Of a DNA stretch of 61,096 nt, positions 42,382 through 51,118 are shown one piece after another. The stretch comes from Bacteroidaceae bacterium (lineage in GTDB: Bacteria > Bacteroidota > Bacteroidia > Bacteroidales > Bacteroidaceae). Below the pieces are notes generated by a model. That model had not been told where the DNA came from and searched no databases. It saw only the letters and a list, made by a program, of their open reading frames with translations. The stretch is from NCBI GenBank assembly GCA_017933995.1, contig JAGBKI010000016.1, positions 1 to 61,096 of the forward strand, in the 5' to 3' direction. Within the stretch, counting starts at the first letter, position 1. Every line of letters starts with the position of its first letter. The position numbers and the translations under genes were made by a program.

Positions 42382-42648
42382 CGGCAAGGCGAGTGCCTAA
42401 AGGGAAAAGAGCAACGCTTTTTTCCCCTTTAGGCCGAGCCGCAGCTTATCTTCGCGAAGCAAAAATACGGCAAGGCGAGTGTCAAAAGGGAAAAGAGCAA
42501 CGCTTTTTTCCCCTTTAGGCCGAGCCGCAGCTTATCTTCGCGAAGCAAAAATACGGCAAGGCGAGTGTCAAAAGGGAAAAGAACAACGCTTTTTCCCCCT
42601 TTAGGCCGAGCCGCAGCCTATCTTCGCGAAGCAAAGATACGGCAAGGT
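42375..42648. repeat. Three tandem 86 bp units plus partial fourth, in a divergent promoter region
   Basis: Units start near 42375, 42461 and 42547, with a partial fourth at 42633; the period is exactly 86 bp. Each contains a -7-like box (minus strand TATCTTTGC or TATTTTTGC) and a hairpin with CTAAAGGGGAAAAAAGCG and its complement. The first and later units differ at a few sites (CCTAAAGGG against TCAAAAGGG). Confidence 0.95.
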
Positions 42649-42695
42649 GGGCGGCGAAGCAAGCGAAACGGAGTTTTGATTGGGCGGCGTTTTGC

Positions 42696-42727
42696 TTGCT
42701 TCGCCACGCGCCTTGCACTAACTTTGC
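42696..42727 (+). promoter_or_regulatory. Promoter of the TlpA-like gene
   Basis: TAACTTTGC (42719-42727) is preceded after 20 nt by TTG (42696-42698). The predicted leader is about 25 nt. Confidence 0.75.
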
Positions 42728-42756
42728 GCCTGAAAAAACCAAAACAGACCTTAAAA

Positions 42757-43839
42757 ATGAAACAGACAACCCTTGCACTCGCGCTGCTCGCCACCGCCGC
42801 AACGGCCTCGGCGCAGCAATTCACCGTCGTCGGCACAGCCCCGGACGGAGCCGCCAAAGTTTATCTCGCGCCCATCAGCGAAGACCCCATTGACAGCGTG
42901 GAAATCGGCGAAGCCCGTTCCTTCACGTTCAAGGGCGATGCCCAAGGAAAGCGCTTGGCCTACGTCTATACGCGCGGGGAAGGCGCCACGCGTTTCGCCG
43001 TTGTGCTCGACGGCCAAGTGGAAGTAGACCTCGCCGAAGGCCACGCCAGCGGTTCCGAGGAGAACACCCTACTCTCCGCCTACCAGGAGTTCGACAAGCA
43101 GACCTACGCCCCGCTCACGCCGCTCTATCAGAGCATCGTGGAGCGTCGGCAGCGGGGCGAGCAGGTGGCTGATGAGGAAATCGAGGCTTTCTACAGCCTG
43201 GCCGATTCCCTTTCCAACGTCGTCCAAGCCCGCGCCAAGAGCGACCTGGAAACGTATAAGAACATGCGATTCCCGGCCTACATCCTCATTGATAACATCA
43301 ACGAACTCAGCCACGACTACATCCTGTCGCTCGACAAGCCCGACGCGCTCTACATGGGCGAGCCCTGTCTGAAGCGTGTCCGCACCATGTTCGACGCTTG
43401 GCGCCGCACGCAGACCGGTGCCAAGTTCGCCGACTTCGAAATGGCCGATACGACAGGCGCTATGCGCAAGCTGAGCGAATTTGTAGGGCGCGGCACATAC
43501 GTGTTGCTCGACTTCTGGGCCACATGGTGCGGCCCGTGTATGCGGGAGTTGCCCAACGTGAAAGCGCTCTACGACCAGTACCACGCAAAAGGCTTCGACA
43601 TCGTAGGCATCTCGTTCGACCAGGACGGCGAAGCGTGGCGCAACGTCATCAAACGCCGCCAGATGAACTGGACGCACCTTTCCGACCTACAAGGCTGGAA
43701 GTCGCTCCCCGTGGAGTTCTATGGCGTGCGCGCCATTCCCTTCACGATGCTCATCAGCCCAGACGGCACCATTCTCGAAACGGGGCTTACGGGCGAGGCA
43801 CTGGCCACCAAACTTGCCGAAATCTTCGGCGGGAACTGA
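42757..43839 (+). CDS. TlpA-like thioredoxin-fold oxidoreductase
   Basis: A 360-residue exported thiol protein. Signal peptide 1-20 (LLATAATASAQ). Residues 22-110 form a DUF4369-type beta domain (VVGTAPDGAAKVYLAPI), and about 110-215 are helical. Residues 222-360 are a TlpA/AhpC-TSA domain with the active-site WCGPC (257-261) in LLDFWATWCGPCMRELP, and a cis-Pro region RAIPFTMLISPDG. This layout is frequent in Bacteroidetes envelope thiol-disulfide proteins. It is monocistronic, with a promoter at 42696-42727 and a terminator at 43863-43902. Confidence 0.93.
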   Translation: MKQTTLALALLATAATASAQQFTVVGTAPDGAAKVYLAPISEDPIDSVEIGEARSFTFKGDAQGKRLAYVYTRGEGATRFAVVLDGQVEVDLAEGHASGSEENTLLSAYQEFDKQTYAPLTPLYQSIVERRQRGEQVADEEIEAFYSLADSLSNVVQARAKSDLETYKNMRFPAYILIDNINELSHDYILSLDKPDALYMGEPCLKRVRTMFDAWRRTQTGAKFADFEMADTTGAMRKLSEFVGRGTYVLLDFWATWCGPCMRELPNVKALYDQYHAKGFDIVGISFDQDGEAWRNVIKRRQMNWTHLSDLQGWKSLPVEFYGVRAIPFTMLISPDGTILETGLTGEALATKLAEIFGGN

Positions 43840-43862
43840 CACAAACGCTCCCCCGCGTTTCT

Positions 43863-43902
43863 GCCGGGGCTGGAAGTGATGCTTCCAGCCCCGGCTTTTT
43901 TG
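43863..43902 (+). terminator. Intrinsic terminator after the TlpA-like gene
   Basis: GCCGGGGCTGGAAG (43863-43876) pairs with CTTCCAGCCCCGGC; TTTTTT follows. Confidence 0.93.
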
Positions 43903-43940
43903 TTTAAGCCCAAAGAAAACATTTCTGTCGCGGACTAATT

Positions 43941-44028
43941 CTGCAAATTAAGCCTTAATTTGGCGAAACATAGGCTTAGTTTGTACAAATCGAGCCTTAG
44001 TTTGTACAAATTAAGGCTTAATTTGCAG
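43941..44028. repeat. 88 bp element of four 21 bp units, copy C
   Basis: Units start at 43945, 43966, 43987 and 44008. Ends are CTGCAAATTAAGCC and GGCTTAATTTGCAG. Its last 9 bp also begin the 86 bp direct repeat that follows. Confidence 0.92.
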
Positions 44029-44105
44029 ATTTGCGCGGACTTGCGCAGGATTTAGTCCGCGAAAGGGGAGAATCAGGCCGTTGGGAGCAGGATTTTAGGG
44101 CTATT
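44020..44105. repeat. 86 bp direct repeat, first copy
   Basis: Matches 44402-44487 at all but about three positions (it starts AATTTGCAGATTTGCGCGG). The two copies bracket the palindrome at 44119-44342. Confidence 0.93.
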
Positions 44106-44118
44106 TAAACGGGTGCAA

Positions 44119-44342
44119 GACGCTGGAAGCGTCTCCCCCTCTGTAATCGCGGGTTCGCGCAGTGGAACGGAGCGAACCTGCGATGCGGGCGGGACAAATG
44201 ATGGACGCTGGAAGCGTCCCCCACGACGGGAAAAAGACACTGTTAGCGCTTGTAGGGCACGCTTTCAGCGTGCATTCGGTGGTGTGCCGCCTGCCGCTGG
44301 TGCGCTCCGTTCCACTACGCGCACCAGCGGTTACAGAGGGGG
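44119..44342. repeat. Large palindrome with GACGCTGGAAGCGTC stems
   Basis: CCCCCTCTGTAA (44135-44146) and TTACAGAGGGGG (44331-44342) are exact complements, and pairing continues imperfectly inward to about 44180 and 44297 (GTGGAACGGAGCG against CGCTCCGTTCCAC). Inner stems: GACGCTGGAAGCGTC occurs twice, and GCACGCTTTCAGCGTGC once. No gene is seen. Confidence 0.85.
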
Positions 44343-44401
44343 TGATGCAAAGGCATCAAAACGCATGTTCATCGACTCAAAAGTTCTTAGCGGACACAAA
44401 T

Positions 44402-44487
44402 AATTTGCAGATTTGCGCGGACTTGCGCAGAAATTAGTCCGCGAAAGGGGAGAATCAGGCCGTTGGGAGCAGGATTTTAAGGCTATT
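44402..44487. repeat. 86 bp direct repeat, second copy
   Basis: Second copy of 44020-44105, same orientation. It lacks the 88 bp element in front of it except for the shared first 9 bp. Confidence 0.93.
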
Positions 44488-44523
44488 AAAACCAAATCGG
44501 GTATTAGGCTCTCAACAAAGAAC

Positions 44524-44707
44524 GGCCTGAAGGGCCAACAAGCAATCAGCCCAGGGCAACGCCCTGGGAGAGCGGCACACACTATACCCACCCTGAAAGG
44601 GCAAAAGCCTTTATATAAAAATGCTTTTGCCCTTACAGGGCGAGGACTGACACCGTTCATTCCCCGGGGCGCTGCCCTGGGCTGATTGCTTGTTGGCCTT
44701 TCAGGCC
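44524..44707. repeat. 184 bp palindromic element of the CCCAGGGC type
   Basis: The arms (44524-44568 and 44664-44707) are near-perfect complements (GGCCTGAAGGGCCAAC, CAATCAGCCCAGGGC). The centre has another stem, GGGCAAAAGC with GCTTTTGCCC around 44600-44632. Elements with this CCCAGGGC..GCCCTGGG core are, to my knowledge, common in Bacteroidetes and other phyla as non-coding repeats. Confidence 0.9.
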
Positions 44708-44785
44708 ATTTTACTGCAATTATACGACGTAAACTTGCCAAGATTTTGATGAACGGGGTGGGCTGCGCGACTACTTTCCAGCGCA

Positions 44786-44822
44786 CAAAAAAAAGCGCCG
44801 CCGGGGGAAATCCCGGCGGCGC
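44786..44822 (-). terminator. Intrinsic terminator after the OmpA-like gene
   Basis: GCGCCGCCGGG and CCCGGCGGCGC form an 11 bp stem. On the minus strand it is followed by eight T. Confidence 0.93.
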
Positions 44823-44849
44823 AAGGCTGTTGTAAGAATCTATAAACGC

Positions 44850-45581
44850 TTAGGAAGCCTGCTCGGTGGCTTGCTTGATGAGCGAATCGCTGGCTACGAG
44901 GAACACCTCTACACGGCGGTTCTGCTCACGTCCGGCAGCGGTGCTGTTGTCAGCCACAGGGTTGGCCTCGCCAAGGCCCTCGACCGTCTTGATCTGGGCA
45001 CTCGAAGCACCAATGGCGGCAAGCTGCGCCTTGAGGTAGCTGTTCACAGCCTGAGCGCGCTTCTGCGACAGCTCAACGTTCTTCTGGGCGTTCTGCTCGG
45101 CGGTGTACTGCTTGCCGAAGCCCACATTGTCGGTGTAACCAATGATGGCGACGTCCATATCGGGGTTCTGGGCCATCACGTTCTGGGCAAACTTGGTCAG
45201 CGCGGCCTTTGCCGATGCGTTGAGTTCGCTCTTGCCGGTGGCGAAGAGGATGCCGCTGTCGAACGTCACCTTGACGTACTTCAGGCCAGTGTTTTCGTCT
45301 TCGAGCACCTGGGTTTCAGCCTCTGCAATGGCGGCTGCGGCCTTGGCGGCCTTGTCCATACGGTTGCCGATGAGCACACCGGCACCCGTGCCAACGGCTG
45401 CGCCAATGGCGCCACCGATGGCGGCTCCCTTGCCCTTGCCTGCGAGCGCGCCGATGAGGGCGCCGACGGCTGCGCCGCCGCCACCGCCAATCACGCCGCC
45501 CTTGGCGGTGTTGGACATGTTGCATCCGCTCAGCAGGAGGAGCGAGCTAAGGAAGCCTGCTTTGAGTTTCAAAAATTTCAT
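44850..45581 (-). CDS. OmpA-family lipoprotein with glycine-zipper domain
   Basis: A 243-residue lipoprotein with lipobox LSGC (Cys at about residue 20). Residues 27-78 form a Gly-zipper (GGVIGGGGGAAVGALIGALA), which can insert into the membrane. Residues 105-230 are an OmpA C-terminal domain that binds peptidoglycan: YVKVTFDSGILFATGKSEL, IIGYTDNVG and AAGREQNRRVEVF. It probably links the outer membrane to the cell wall. ATG at 45581 is chosen for the lipobox. The gene is monocistronic, with a -7 box at 45704-45712 (leader about 120 nt) and a strong terminator. Confidence 0.94.
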   Translation of the reverse strand: MKFLKLKAGFLSSLLLLSGCNMSNTAKGGVIGGGGGAAVGALIGALAGKGKGAAIGGAIGAAVGTGAGVLIGNRMDKAAKAAAAIAEAETQVLEDENTGLKYVKVTFDSGILFATGKSELNASAKAALTKFAQNVMAQNPDMDVAIIGYTDNVGFGKQYTAEQNAQKNVELSQKRAQAVNSYLKAQLAAIGASSAQIKTVEGLGEANPVADNSTAAGREQNRRVEVFLVASDSLIKQATEQAS

Positions 45582-45703
45582 AACAGGAATGTGTTTGGGG
45601 TTAATAGTTCGTTTGTGTTGCGACCAGCCGCTTCCGTGTTGCGCACGGCCCCGAAAGGCGTTTCGGGAGGCTTGCAAACCGCTTATTCTTTGGTATTAGC
45701 GGG

Positions 45704-45712
45704 GCAAAAGTA
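45704..45712 (-). promoter_or_regulatory. Promoter -7 box of the OmpA-like gene
   Basis: The minus strand reads TACTTTTGC. No clear -33 box. The leader between it and the start is about 115-120 nt, long enough for regulation, though I see no known riboswitch. Confidence 0.68.
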
Positions 45713-45796
45713 AGAAGAAAATCGGCTCGCCCATGGCTTTTGAACAAGTTTTAACGTATTTCGTCGCACGGAGAGCGGTAGCACGCGGATTTTCCC

Positions 45797-46453
45797 TTAT
45801 AGGTTCAGCAACTCTGGCAGCTCTGCGGGACGGTGTATGATGGTGCCCGCGCCAGCCTCGACGAGTTGCGGCTCGTCGCGAAATCCCCAGGCGCAGGCTA
45901 TGCAGGGCAGCCCGGCGCGGCGGGCGGTTTCGAGGTCCACTTCCGAGTCGCCCACATAGACCGCCTGCCCCGGTTCGGCGCCGAGGCGCGCCATGGCCGA
46001 AAAGACGGCGGCGGGGTCGGGCTTGCGTGGCACGCCGCGCCGCTCGCCCACGGCGATGTCCACCCCGGCGGGGGCAAAGAAACGGCGGTGCAACTCCTGC
46101 ACAGCGTCGTCGGGCTTGTTGGAGACGATGCCCATCCTGTGGCCGGCACGTTTCAGGGCGGCCAGGGCTTCGGCTATGCCCTCGTAGGGACGGGTGGCAT
46201 CGAGGCTGTGAGCCAGGTAGTAGGGACGGAACGTGGCGGTGACGGCTTCGAGCGTGGCGGCATCGGCCTCAGGCGGCACACTCTGCTGCAACAGCGCACC
46301 CACACCGTTTCCGAGCGCGGCGCGCACCTCTTGCAACGTGCGCAGCGGCAGGTTGTGAGCGGCCAGAGCGTGATTGACGGCGGCGTGGAGGTCATGGAGC
46401 GTGTCGAGCAGCGTGCCGTCGAGATCGAAGATGATGACGGGATATTTCAGCAT
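45797..46453 (-). CDS. HAD-family phosphatase, phosphoglycolate phosphatase-like
   Basis: A 218-residue cytosolic hydrolase. Motif I is FDLDGTLLDT with Asp10 (nucleophile) and Asp12. A helical cap spans about 18-85. Motif II is IVSNKPDD. Motif III is the Lys in RKPDPAA. Motif IV is YVGDSEVD. The pattern is closest to Gph-type enzymes that hydrolyse 2-phosphoglycolate, but the substrate cannot be proven. ATG at 46453 is 21 nt from the -7 box, so the transcript is nearly leaderless; the open frame upstream of it is not homologous. Confidence 0.9.
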   Translation of the reverse strand: MLKYPVIIFDLDGTLLDTLHDLHAAVNHALAAHNLPLRTLQEVRAALGNGVGALLQQSVPPEADAATLEAVTATFRPYYLAHSLDATRPYEGIAEALAALKRAGHRMGIVSNKPDDAVQELHRRFFAPAGVDIAVGERRGVPRKPDPAAVFSAMARLGAEPGQAVYVGDSEVDLETARRAGLPCIACAWGFRDEPQLVEAGAGTIIHRPAELPELLNL

Positions 46454-46473
46454 GGTTCTTCGGTTTTTGCGCC

Positions 46474-46505
46474 GCAAAAGTACCGTTTCCAGCCGGGCGG
46501 ACAAA
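46474..46505 (-). promoter_or_regulatory. Promoter of the HAD phosphatase gene
   Basis: On the minus strand TTTG (46502-46505) and TACTTTTGC (46474-46482) are 19 nt apart, the exact Bacteroidetes consensus. Confidence 0.85.
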
Positions 46506-46766
46506 ACAATTTCGCGCCACTGTGCCACGAAAACCCTTGCGAAAACCGAATATACAGACCGCACGAAGCATTTTCCAGCCTGCAACCACGGAGATGCGGA
46601 AACGAAAAAGCGCACAACCACAGCGCGGCGAGGCCGTTTGCTGGCCGTTTCCCTATCGCCGCACAGCGGAAAAAGAAACATCTTTTTCCACAAGACGCAA
46701 TGCGGGGTTTGCAAAAGCATGGCTTTTTATGACTTTTTGCACGCTTTTGTCGCCTTTTTGTAGCAT
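46506..46766. other. Divergent spacer with no recognised gene
   Basis: This holds the gap between the promoters of the HAD gene and the large secreted protein. It is rich in short A and T runs. I see no conserved gene or hairpin in it. Confidence 0.5.
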
Positions 46767-46805
46767 TTTGTAGGGGGGGGGTAATTTTTATGACGCTATT
46801 TTTGC
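46767..46805 (+). promoter_or_regulatory. Promoter with a nine-G run in the spacer
   Basis: TTTG (46767-46770) and the -7 box TATTTTTGC (46797-46805) flank a run of nine G (46773-46781). The 26 nt spacing exceeds the 19-21 nt optimum. Loss or gain of G would change it. Confidence 0.7.
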
Positions 46806-46895
46806 CAAAGAAACGGTAAAAAGGCCAAAAACCGGCGGGCTTTCAGCACGCTTTGTTGTGGCCGCAGTTCCACTTGAAAACATACACACTTGGAT

Positions 46896-49800
46896 ATGAA
46901 GAAGCCCTCAGCTCTCTTTTCCTTTTTCGTGGCCGTATTGCTCAGCGCCACCTCTTTTTCTGCACATGCCCAGCAAGTGGGCGACCTTGTGGAGTTTGTT
47001 GTCGGCGCCAACGGCACGGGCACGTATATGGACGCCTCCAACAACAGCGACTGGGAAGGCGCGAAAGGCATGTTCGGCTGGATGTCGAACGATAAAGCCC
47101 ACGCCGCCACCAGCAGCAACGCCTCGATAGCCTTGGTCAGCCCCAACAACGTGTGGACCTACAGCGGCGACAACGCCTATCCCCTGCGTTGCACGATGAC
47201 CGACTTGCAGAGCATCGTGGGTAGCACGCTGCGCATCTACGGCGGCTTCATCATCGAGAGCGTACAGCTTGAAGTGCGCAACAGCTTCGATGCCGTAGCC
47301 ACGGAAACCAGCACCAGCAACTGGTTCACCGTCAGCGCGGGTACGCATTTGGACGCAGACGGCGAGACGGTGTTGAAAAACCAAGTCACGGCCACGCAAA
47401 ACTCCACGGCCAGCGAAGCGGCCTTCACGCAATTCTCTGCCTACACCACCGTGGCGCTCACCTTTGAGCGCAGTGCCGCCACCACGTTCAGCCGCGACGC
47501 CTCGGGCGCAGTCTATGTGGACTGCAAAATGACGGTGAAGGTGAAAAAAGTGAAGCAAAGCGTTCACTATGCGATATACACCCGTGTGTATGACAGCGAT
47601 GGCAAGGTGACTGAAGACCGCTTGCTTCACAAACGTGACGGTGCTGTCAATCCCGATGGCTATACGCCTTATGAAGATGACGAGTACGAATTGGCGCACA
47701 ACACCGGAACAGGCCGGACGGGCTCCACATCTGACCGCTATTTTCACGAGACCATCACACAATATGTAGGCGAAGCCCCTCAACTGCCCGGTGTCCTTCG
47801 GCGTATGGGCTGTATATATGGCTACGACCAAACCAGCATAGGATTGGTTGATGGCGGTGACTTCTTCGTCAAGGTTTACTACACGGTCGACGACGCTAAC
47901 CTGCCCTTCCACTACAATGAAAGCCTGGAAGAACTGAAGTATGTGTATACGCTTCGCTCCAACGAGAATCGCTGGTTGAGCAAATCCAACGCCAGTGCTA
48001 CGAAAGTGGAACTCGCCGCCTCTGTGGCCTTTATCGGCGATCCATACAACACGATCTTTTACATCGTTGACGGTGACAAAAAAGGCTATCGCTATAGTAA
48101 CGCAGCTCACAACTTTCAATACTGGGACATCCTTCTGTGTTACGAAGGAGCCAATAACACATCCGTCATTTCTTCTGACTTCTTCGCACTGAAAGACCAC
48201 CATCGCAACGAAGACGGCACGTATCAGAACTTCTACTACATCAGAGCTGGTAGCGCGGGTGTTACAGGCGCAACCAAGACAACCGATATTCAATACTACA
48301 ACACAGACGCCACGACTGGCGCTGTCTACATTACCAAGACTTCCAATCCCACGCATAACGCCTTTATGCTCACGCTGGGCGAGCGTGCAGAGAATATCGC
48401 TGTGACCTACATCAAGTACTACAAGGACGGGGAAAGCACCTATGCCCACCAAGACTTCCACGACAGCGACGGCGGCGACTTGGAAGAATTTGTCAAAAGC
48501 GACCTTTACGTAGGCGACCGCATAGACCTGCCCAAGAAATACCTACATCCGTTCCGCCACTACTCCTATTATTATATGGAGGGCCTTCCCGAAATCGACC
48601 CCGTGACAGGACAGCCCAAAGAACTCACCGCAGCACAAGTACAGGCACTGTTCACAGAAAGCAACCTCGTTGCAGAGAATAAGGTGCCGGCGGCATGGGA
48701 CACGCCCGACCCCGTGAAAGGCAAAAAGCAAAAGACTGTTTTTGTACTCGTATCGTGGGATGAAGAAGCACCATTCCAGATATCGCATGGCGACAAGGTA
48801 CATTGGTACTACCTCACGCTCAACGGCAAATTGCTCTCAGCGCATGGGCATACGCCCTACTCCTTAGAAGCCGACATTGCCAACGCGCGTATTTCGCCTA
48901 TGCACCTGTGGAAATTCGTGCGCGCCGAAGATACCAGCATCCATCTTATCAACCGCTGGTTCGGCGACGAATACCAGCTGGCCAACTTGCAAGGCGATTA
49001 CGGCAACAGCACCAACAACTACACGGGCTACACAGGAGCAATGGTCGTCAAACAAGATGCCGATGAAGTATGGTCGAACAAATGGGAACTGCTCTCGGTG
49101 ACGGGTGCTGACTTTGGCCTGCGCAGTATTGCCCCCAACCTGAAACACACCTCGATGAACCTCTGCGACCGTGGCGACGAGGGCATTATGCGCTACTACA
49201 GCAACAACGCTGCGCTCGAAGCCGCCAGCCGTATGCACGCGTATGAGTACATTGAGGGAACTCCCACCAAGATAAACGGCATCACACTCAACCCCGATGC
49301 CTCCGCCGTGCCCGTAGGCACACTCTTCGGCCTCAAAAAAGCCACCAGCGAGCTGGAGGGAAACGCCGAAGACATTCTCGTAAATCCCGAAAACTACATC
49401 ACGGCGTTTAGCGGCTACGCCCGCATACGTTTTCCCTATACCGACAGCAAGGGCAAGGTGCAGAACACCTACCTCGCCGTGCGCGCCAACTTGGCGGGCA
49501 AGGAAGTGGAACACAGGGATGTCATCACCCGCGAGCGCATCCGCGCTTGGGTCACGTCGGCCACGTCGACAACCGACGCCACGGGCATCTTCAACCTGCA
49601 CGGCACGGGCGAAAAAGAGTTTACCGGCACGCTAAGCGCCGAGGGCTACAACGTGAACACGGCCATCGCCGTGGCGGCCAGCACTGTAGACGACTACGCC
49701 GAGCGCACCGTCACCATCTATCCCTACGGTCTGGGCGGCGCGGCCATCTGTGCCAACAAGACGGCCAACAGTTCCGACCTCTACCTCAGCTACAAGCGCG

Positions 49801-50609
49801 CCAACGAGGCTTCGGAAAGCCGCAGCGTGCTGCTCGAAGCGTCGTACCTGGCACCCACGCCCTGCATTATCGAACCCGTCACGACCCACAACCTTGCGCT
49901 GGGCCGCATCGGCGGCACAGGGCCGAGCTACGCCAGCGTGTACCTGCCCTTCGACATCCGCCTGCCCGAAGGCGTCACGGCCTACCGCGCTACAGCCATT
50001 GACGAGGACGAGGACAAACTGTCCATAGCCGCCTGTACGCTGGAGGATCGCGTACTGCCAGCCAACAACCCCGTCATCCTGATTTGCGAGGACGGCAGTG
50101 TGAGCGGCACGCAGCAGGTGGAAATTGTGGGCGATGCGCCCTCCGATGTCAGCGTAGGCGCCAACCTCTTTGTCGGCACGCACTATAATTTCACAGTACC
50201 CAAGGTTAGCAGCGATTTCACGGAGAGCGAGCACGACGTATTCCGCCTCTTCGGGCGAGGCTCTTCGGGCGACGGTAAAAACAAGAACCTCGCCGGTTTC
50301 TACCCCTTTGTCACCGACCAGCACTGCAACGTACCAGCCAACCGCGCCTACATTGACCGCGAGGGCGGAAGCGTGGACGGTGGTGCCACACCCGTCTCCG
50401 TCTCGCCGCAACTGTTCCTCATGGTGGTCGAAGCCGACGAAAACGACAACACCACCGCCGTGCGCGCCGTGGTCAGCACAGACGGTACATGGGACGCCGC
50501 ACCCGAATTCTACGACCTGCAAGGCCGCCGCGTCCGCGCGCCCCACGGTGGCACCTTCATCGTTCGCTCGCCGCTCACCGGCGAGAGCCGCAAGGTGTAC
50601 ATCAAGTAA
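46896..50609 (+). CDS. Large secreted protein of unknown function, with a Bacteroidales-type C-terminal signal
   Basis: A 1237-residue exported protein. Signal peptide to about residue 25 (VAVLLSATSFSAHAQ). The body has many aromatic beta strands and repeats of similar local pattern (for example QVGDLVEFVVGANGTGTYMD, then HFQYWDILLCYEGANN-like text), but I identify no known domain. The last about 35 residues (FYDLQGRRVRAPHGGTFIV, then RKVYIK) match the typical end of many Bacteroidales surface proteins. They resemble a short type IX-like sorting tail; this is suggestive only. ATG at 46896 is preferred to the TTG two codons earlier. Its promoter carries a G9 tract, so expression may switch. 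Confidence 0.86.
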   Translation: MKKPSALFSFFVAVLLSATSFSAHAQQVGDLVEFVVGANGTGTYMDASNNSDWEGAKGMFGWMSNDKAHAATSSNASIALVSPNNVWTYSGDNAYPLRCTMTDLQSIVGSTLRIYGGFIIESVQLEVRNSFDAVATETSTSNWFTVSAGTHLDADGETVLKNQVTATQNSTASEAAFTQFSAYTTVALTFERSAATTFSRDASGAVYVDCKMTVKVKKVKQSVHYAIYTRVYDSDGKVTEDRLLHKRDGAVNPDGYTPYEDDEYELAHNTGTGRTGSTSDRYFHETITQYVGEAPQLPGVLRRMGCIYGYDQTSIGLVDGGDFFVKVYYTVDDANLPFHYNESLEELKYVYTLRSNENRWLSKSNASATKVELAASVAFIGDPYNTIFYIVDGDKKGYRYSNAAHNFQYWDILLCYEGANNTSVISSDFFALKDHHRNEDGTYQNFYYIRAGSAGVTGATKTTDIQYYNTDATTGAVYITKTSNPTHNAFMLTLGERAENIAVTYIKYYKDGESTYAHQDFHDSDGGDLEEFVKSDLYVGDRIDLPKKYLHPFRHYSYYYMEGLPEIDPVTGQPKELTAAQVQALFTESNLVAENKVPAAWDTPDPVKGKKQKTVFVLVSWDEEAPFQISHGDKVHWYYLTLNGKLLSAHGHTPYSLEADIANARISPMHLWKFVRAEDTSIHLINRWFGDEYQLANLQGDYGNSTNNYTGYTGAMVVKQDADEVWSNKWELLSVTGADFGLRSIAPNLKHTSMNLCDRGDEGIMRYYSNNAALEAASRMHAYEYIEGTPTKINGITLNPDASAVPVGTLFGLKKATSELEGNAEDILVNPENYITAFSGYARIRFPYTDSKGKVQNTYLAVRANLAGKEVEHRDVITRERIRAWVTSATSTTDATGIFNLHGTGEKEFTGTLSAEGYNVNTAIAVAASTVDDYAERTVTIYPYGLGGAAICANKTANSSDLYLSYKRANEASESRSVLLEASYLAPTPCIIEPVTTHNLALGRIGGTGPSYASVYLPFDIRLPEGVTAYRATAIDEDEDKLSIAACTLEDRVLPANNPVILICEDGSVSGTQQVEIVGDAPSDVSVGANLFVGTHYNFTVPKVSSDFTESEHDVFRLFGRGSSGDGKNKNLAGFYPFVTDQHCNVPANRAYIDREGGSVDGGATPVSVSPQLFLMVVEADENDNTTAVRAVVSTDGTWDAAPEFYDLQGRRVRAPHGGTFIVRSPLTGESRKVYIK

Positions 50610-50658
50610 AAACGACAGGAACGCTATAAACGCTTAAATAACCAGCCCTCCCCAACCT

Positions 50659-50847
50659 ATGCATTCCCCCAACCGACATACCTACTCCCCGCCCCGTCTG
50701 CGCGTGATCGCTTTCGGTGCATCGCCGCTGTGCGAAGCCACATCCCTGCCTGCCAACGGCAAAGGAAGCGAAGACAACGGTACGCCCCGCAACACCGAGG
50801 ACGACCTCTTCGCACGCCGTCTCGACTTTGACTGGGAAACACAATAA
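50659..50847 (+). CDS. Small protein of unknown function after the large secreted protein
   Basis: A 62-residue frame (MHSPNRHTYSPPRLRVIAFG, later ending RRLDFDWETQ). It starts 49 bp after the large secreted gene in the same direction. Small ORFs with a YxPPxxxVI-like start and an acidic end follow secreted-protein genes in many Bacteroidales. I do not recognise a family and there is no signal peptide. It could be chance, because the GC-rich composition allows long frames; position and codon pattern make it somewhat more likely to be real. Confidence 0.5.
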   Translation: MHSPNRHTYSPPRLRVIAFGASPLCEATSLPANGKGSEDNGTPRNTEDDLFARRLDFDWETQ

Positions 50848-51030
50848 AGATAAACCATAGACATTAGACCATAAACATTTAACAATAAGCGTTGGGCTAT
50901 CGCCACAAAGCCCAAAACGAGAAAACGCTGCCGCGTGCCGCCTTGGCCGTGACGGCGTTTTCTTGCTTTGGCACAAATTGCCGCGAAAGACCCATGCGCA
51001 GCCCGTACGCCGCGAAAAAAGCGTGCGTTT

Positions 51031-51064
51031 TTTGGCCAATACGGCTACTTTGCACTACTTTTGT
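51031..51064 (+). promoter_or_regulatory. Promoter of the AraC-family regulator gene
   Basis: TTTG (51031-51034) is followed after 21 nt by TACTTTTGT (51056-51064). The leader is about 55 nt. Confidence 0.78.
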
Positions 51065-51118
51065 GTGTCAAACTACTATCGTTTGGAATGGGAACCGTTT
51101 CAAGCGTTCAAGGCAACC

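Noticed and set aside
44524-44707. Novel mobile element at 44.5 kb
   Set aside because: The CCCAGGGC palindrome type is, as far as I recall, widespread as non-coding repeats, so it is listed as a repeat and not claimed as new.
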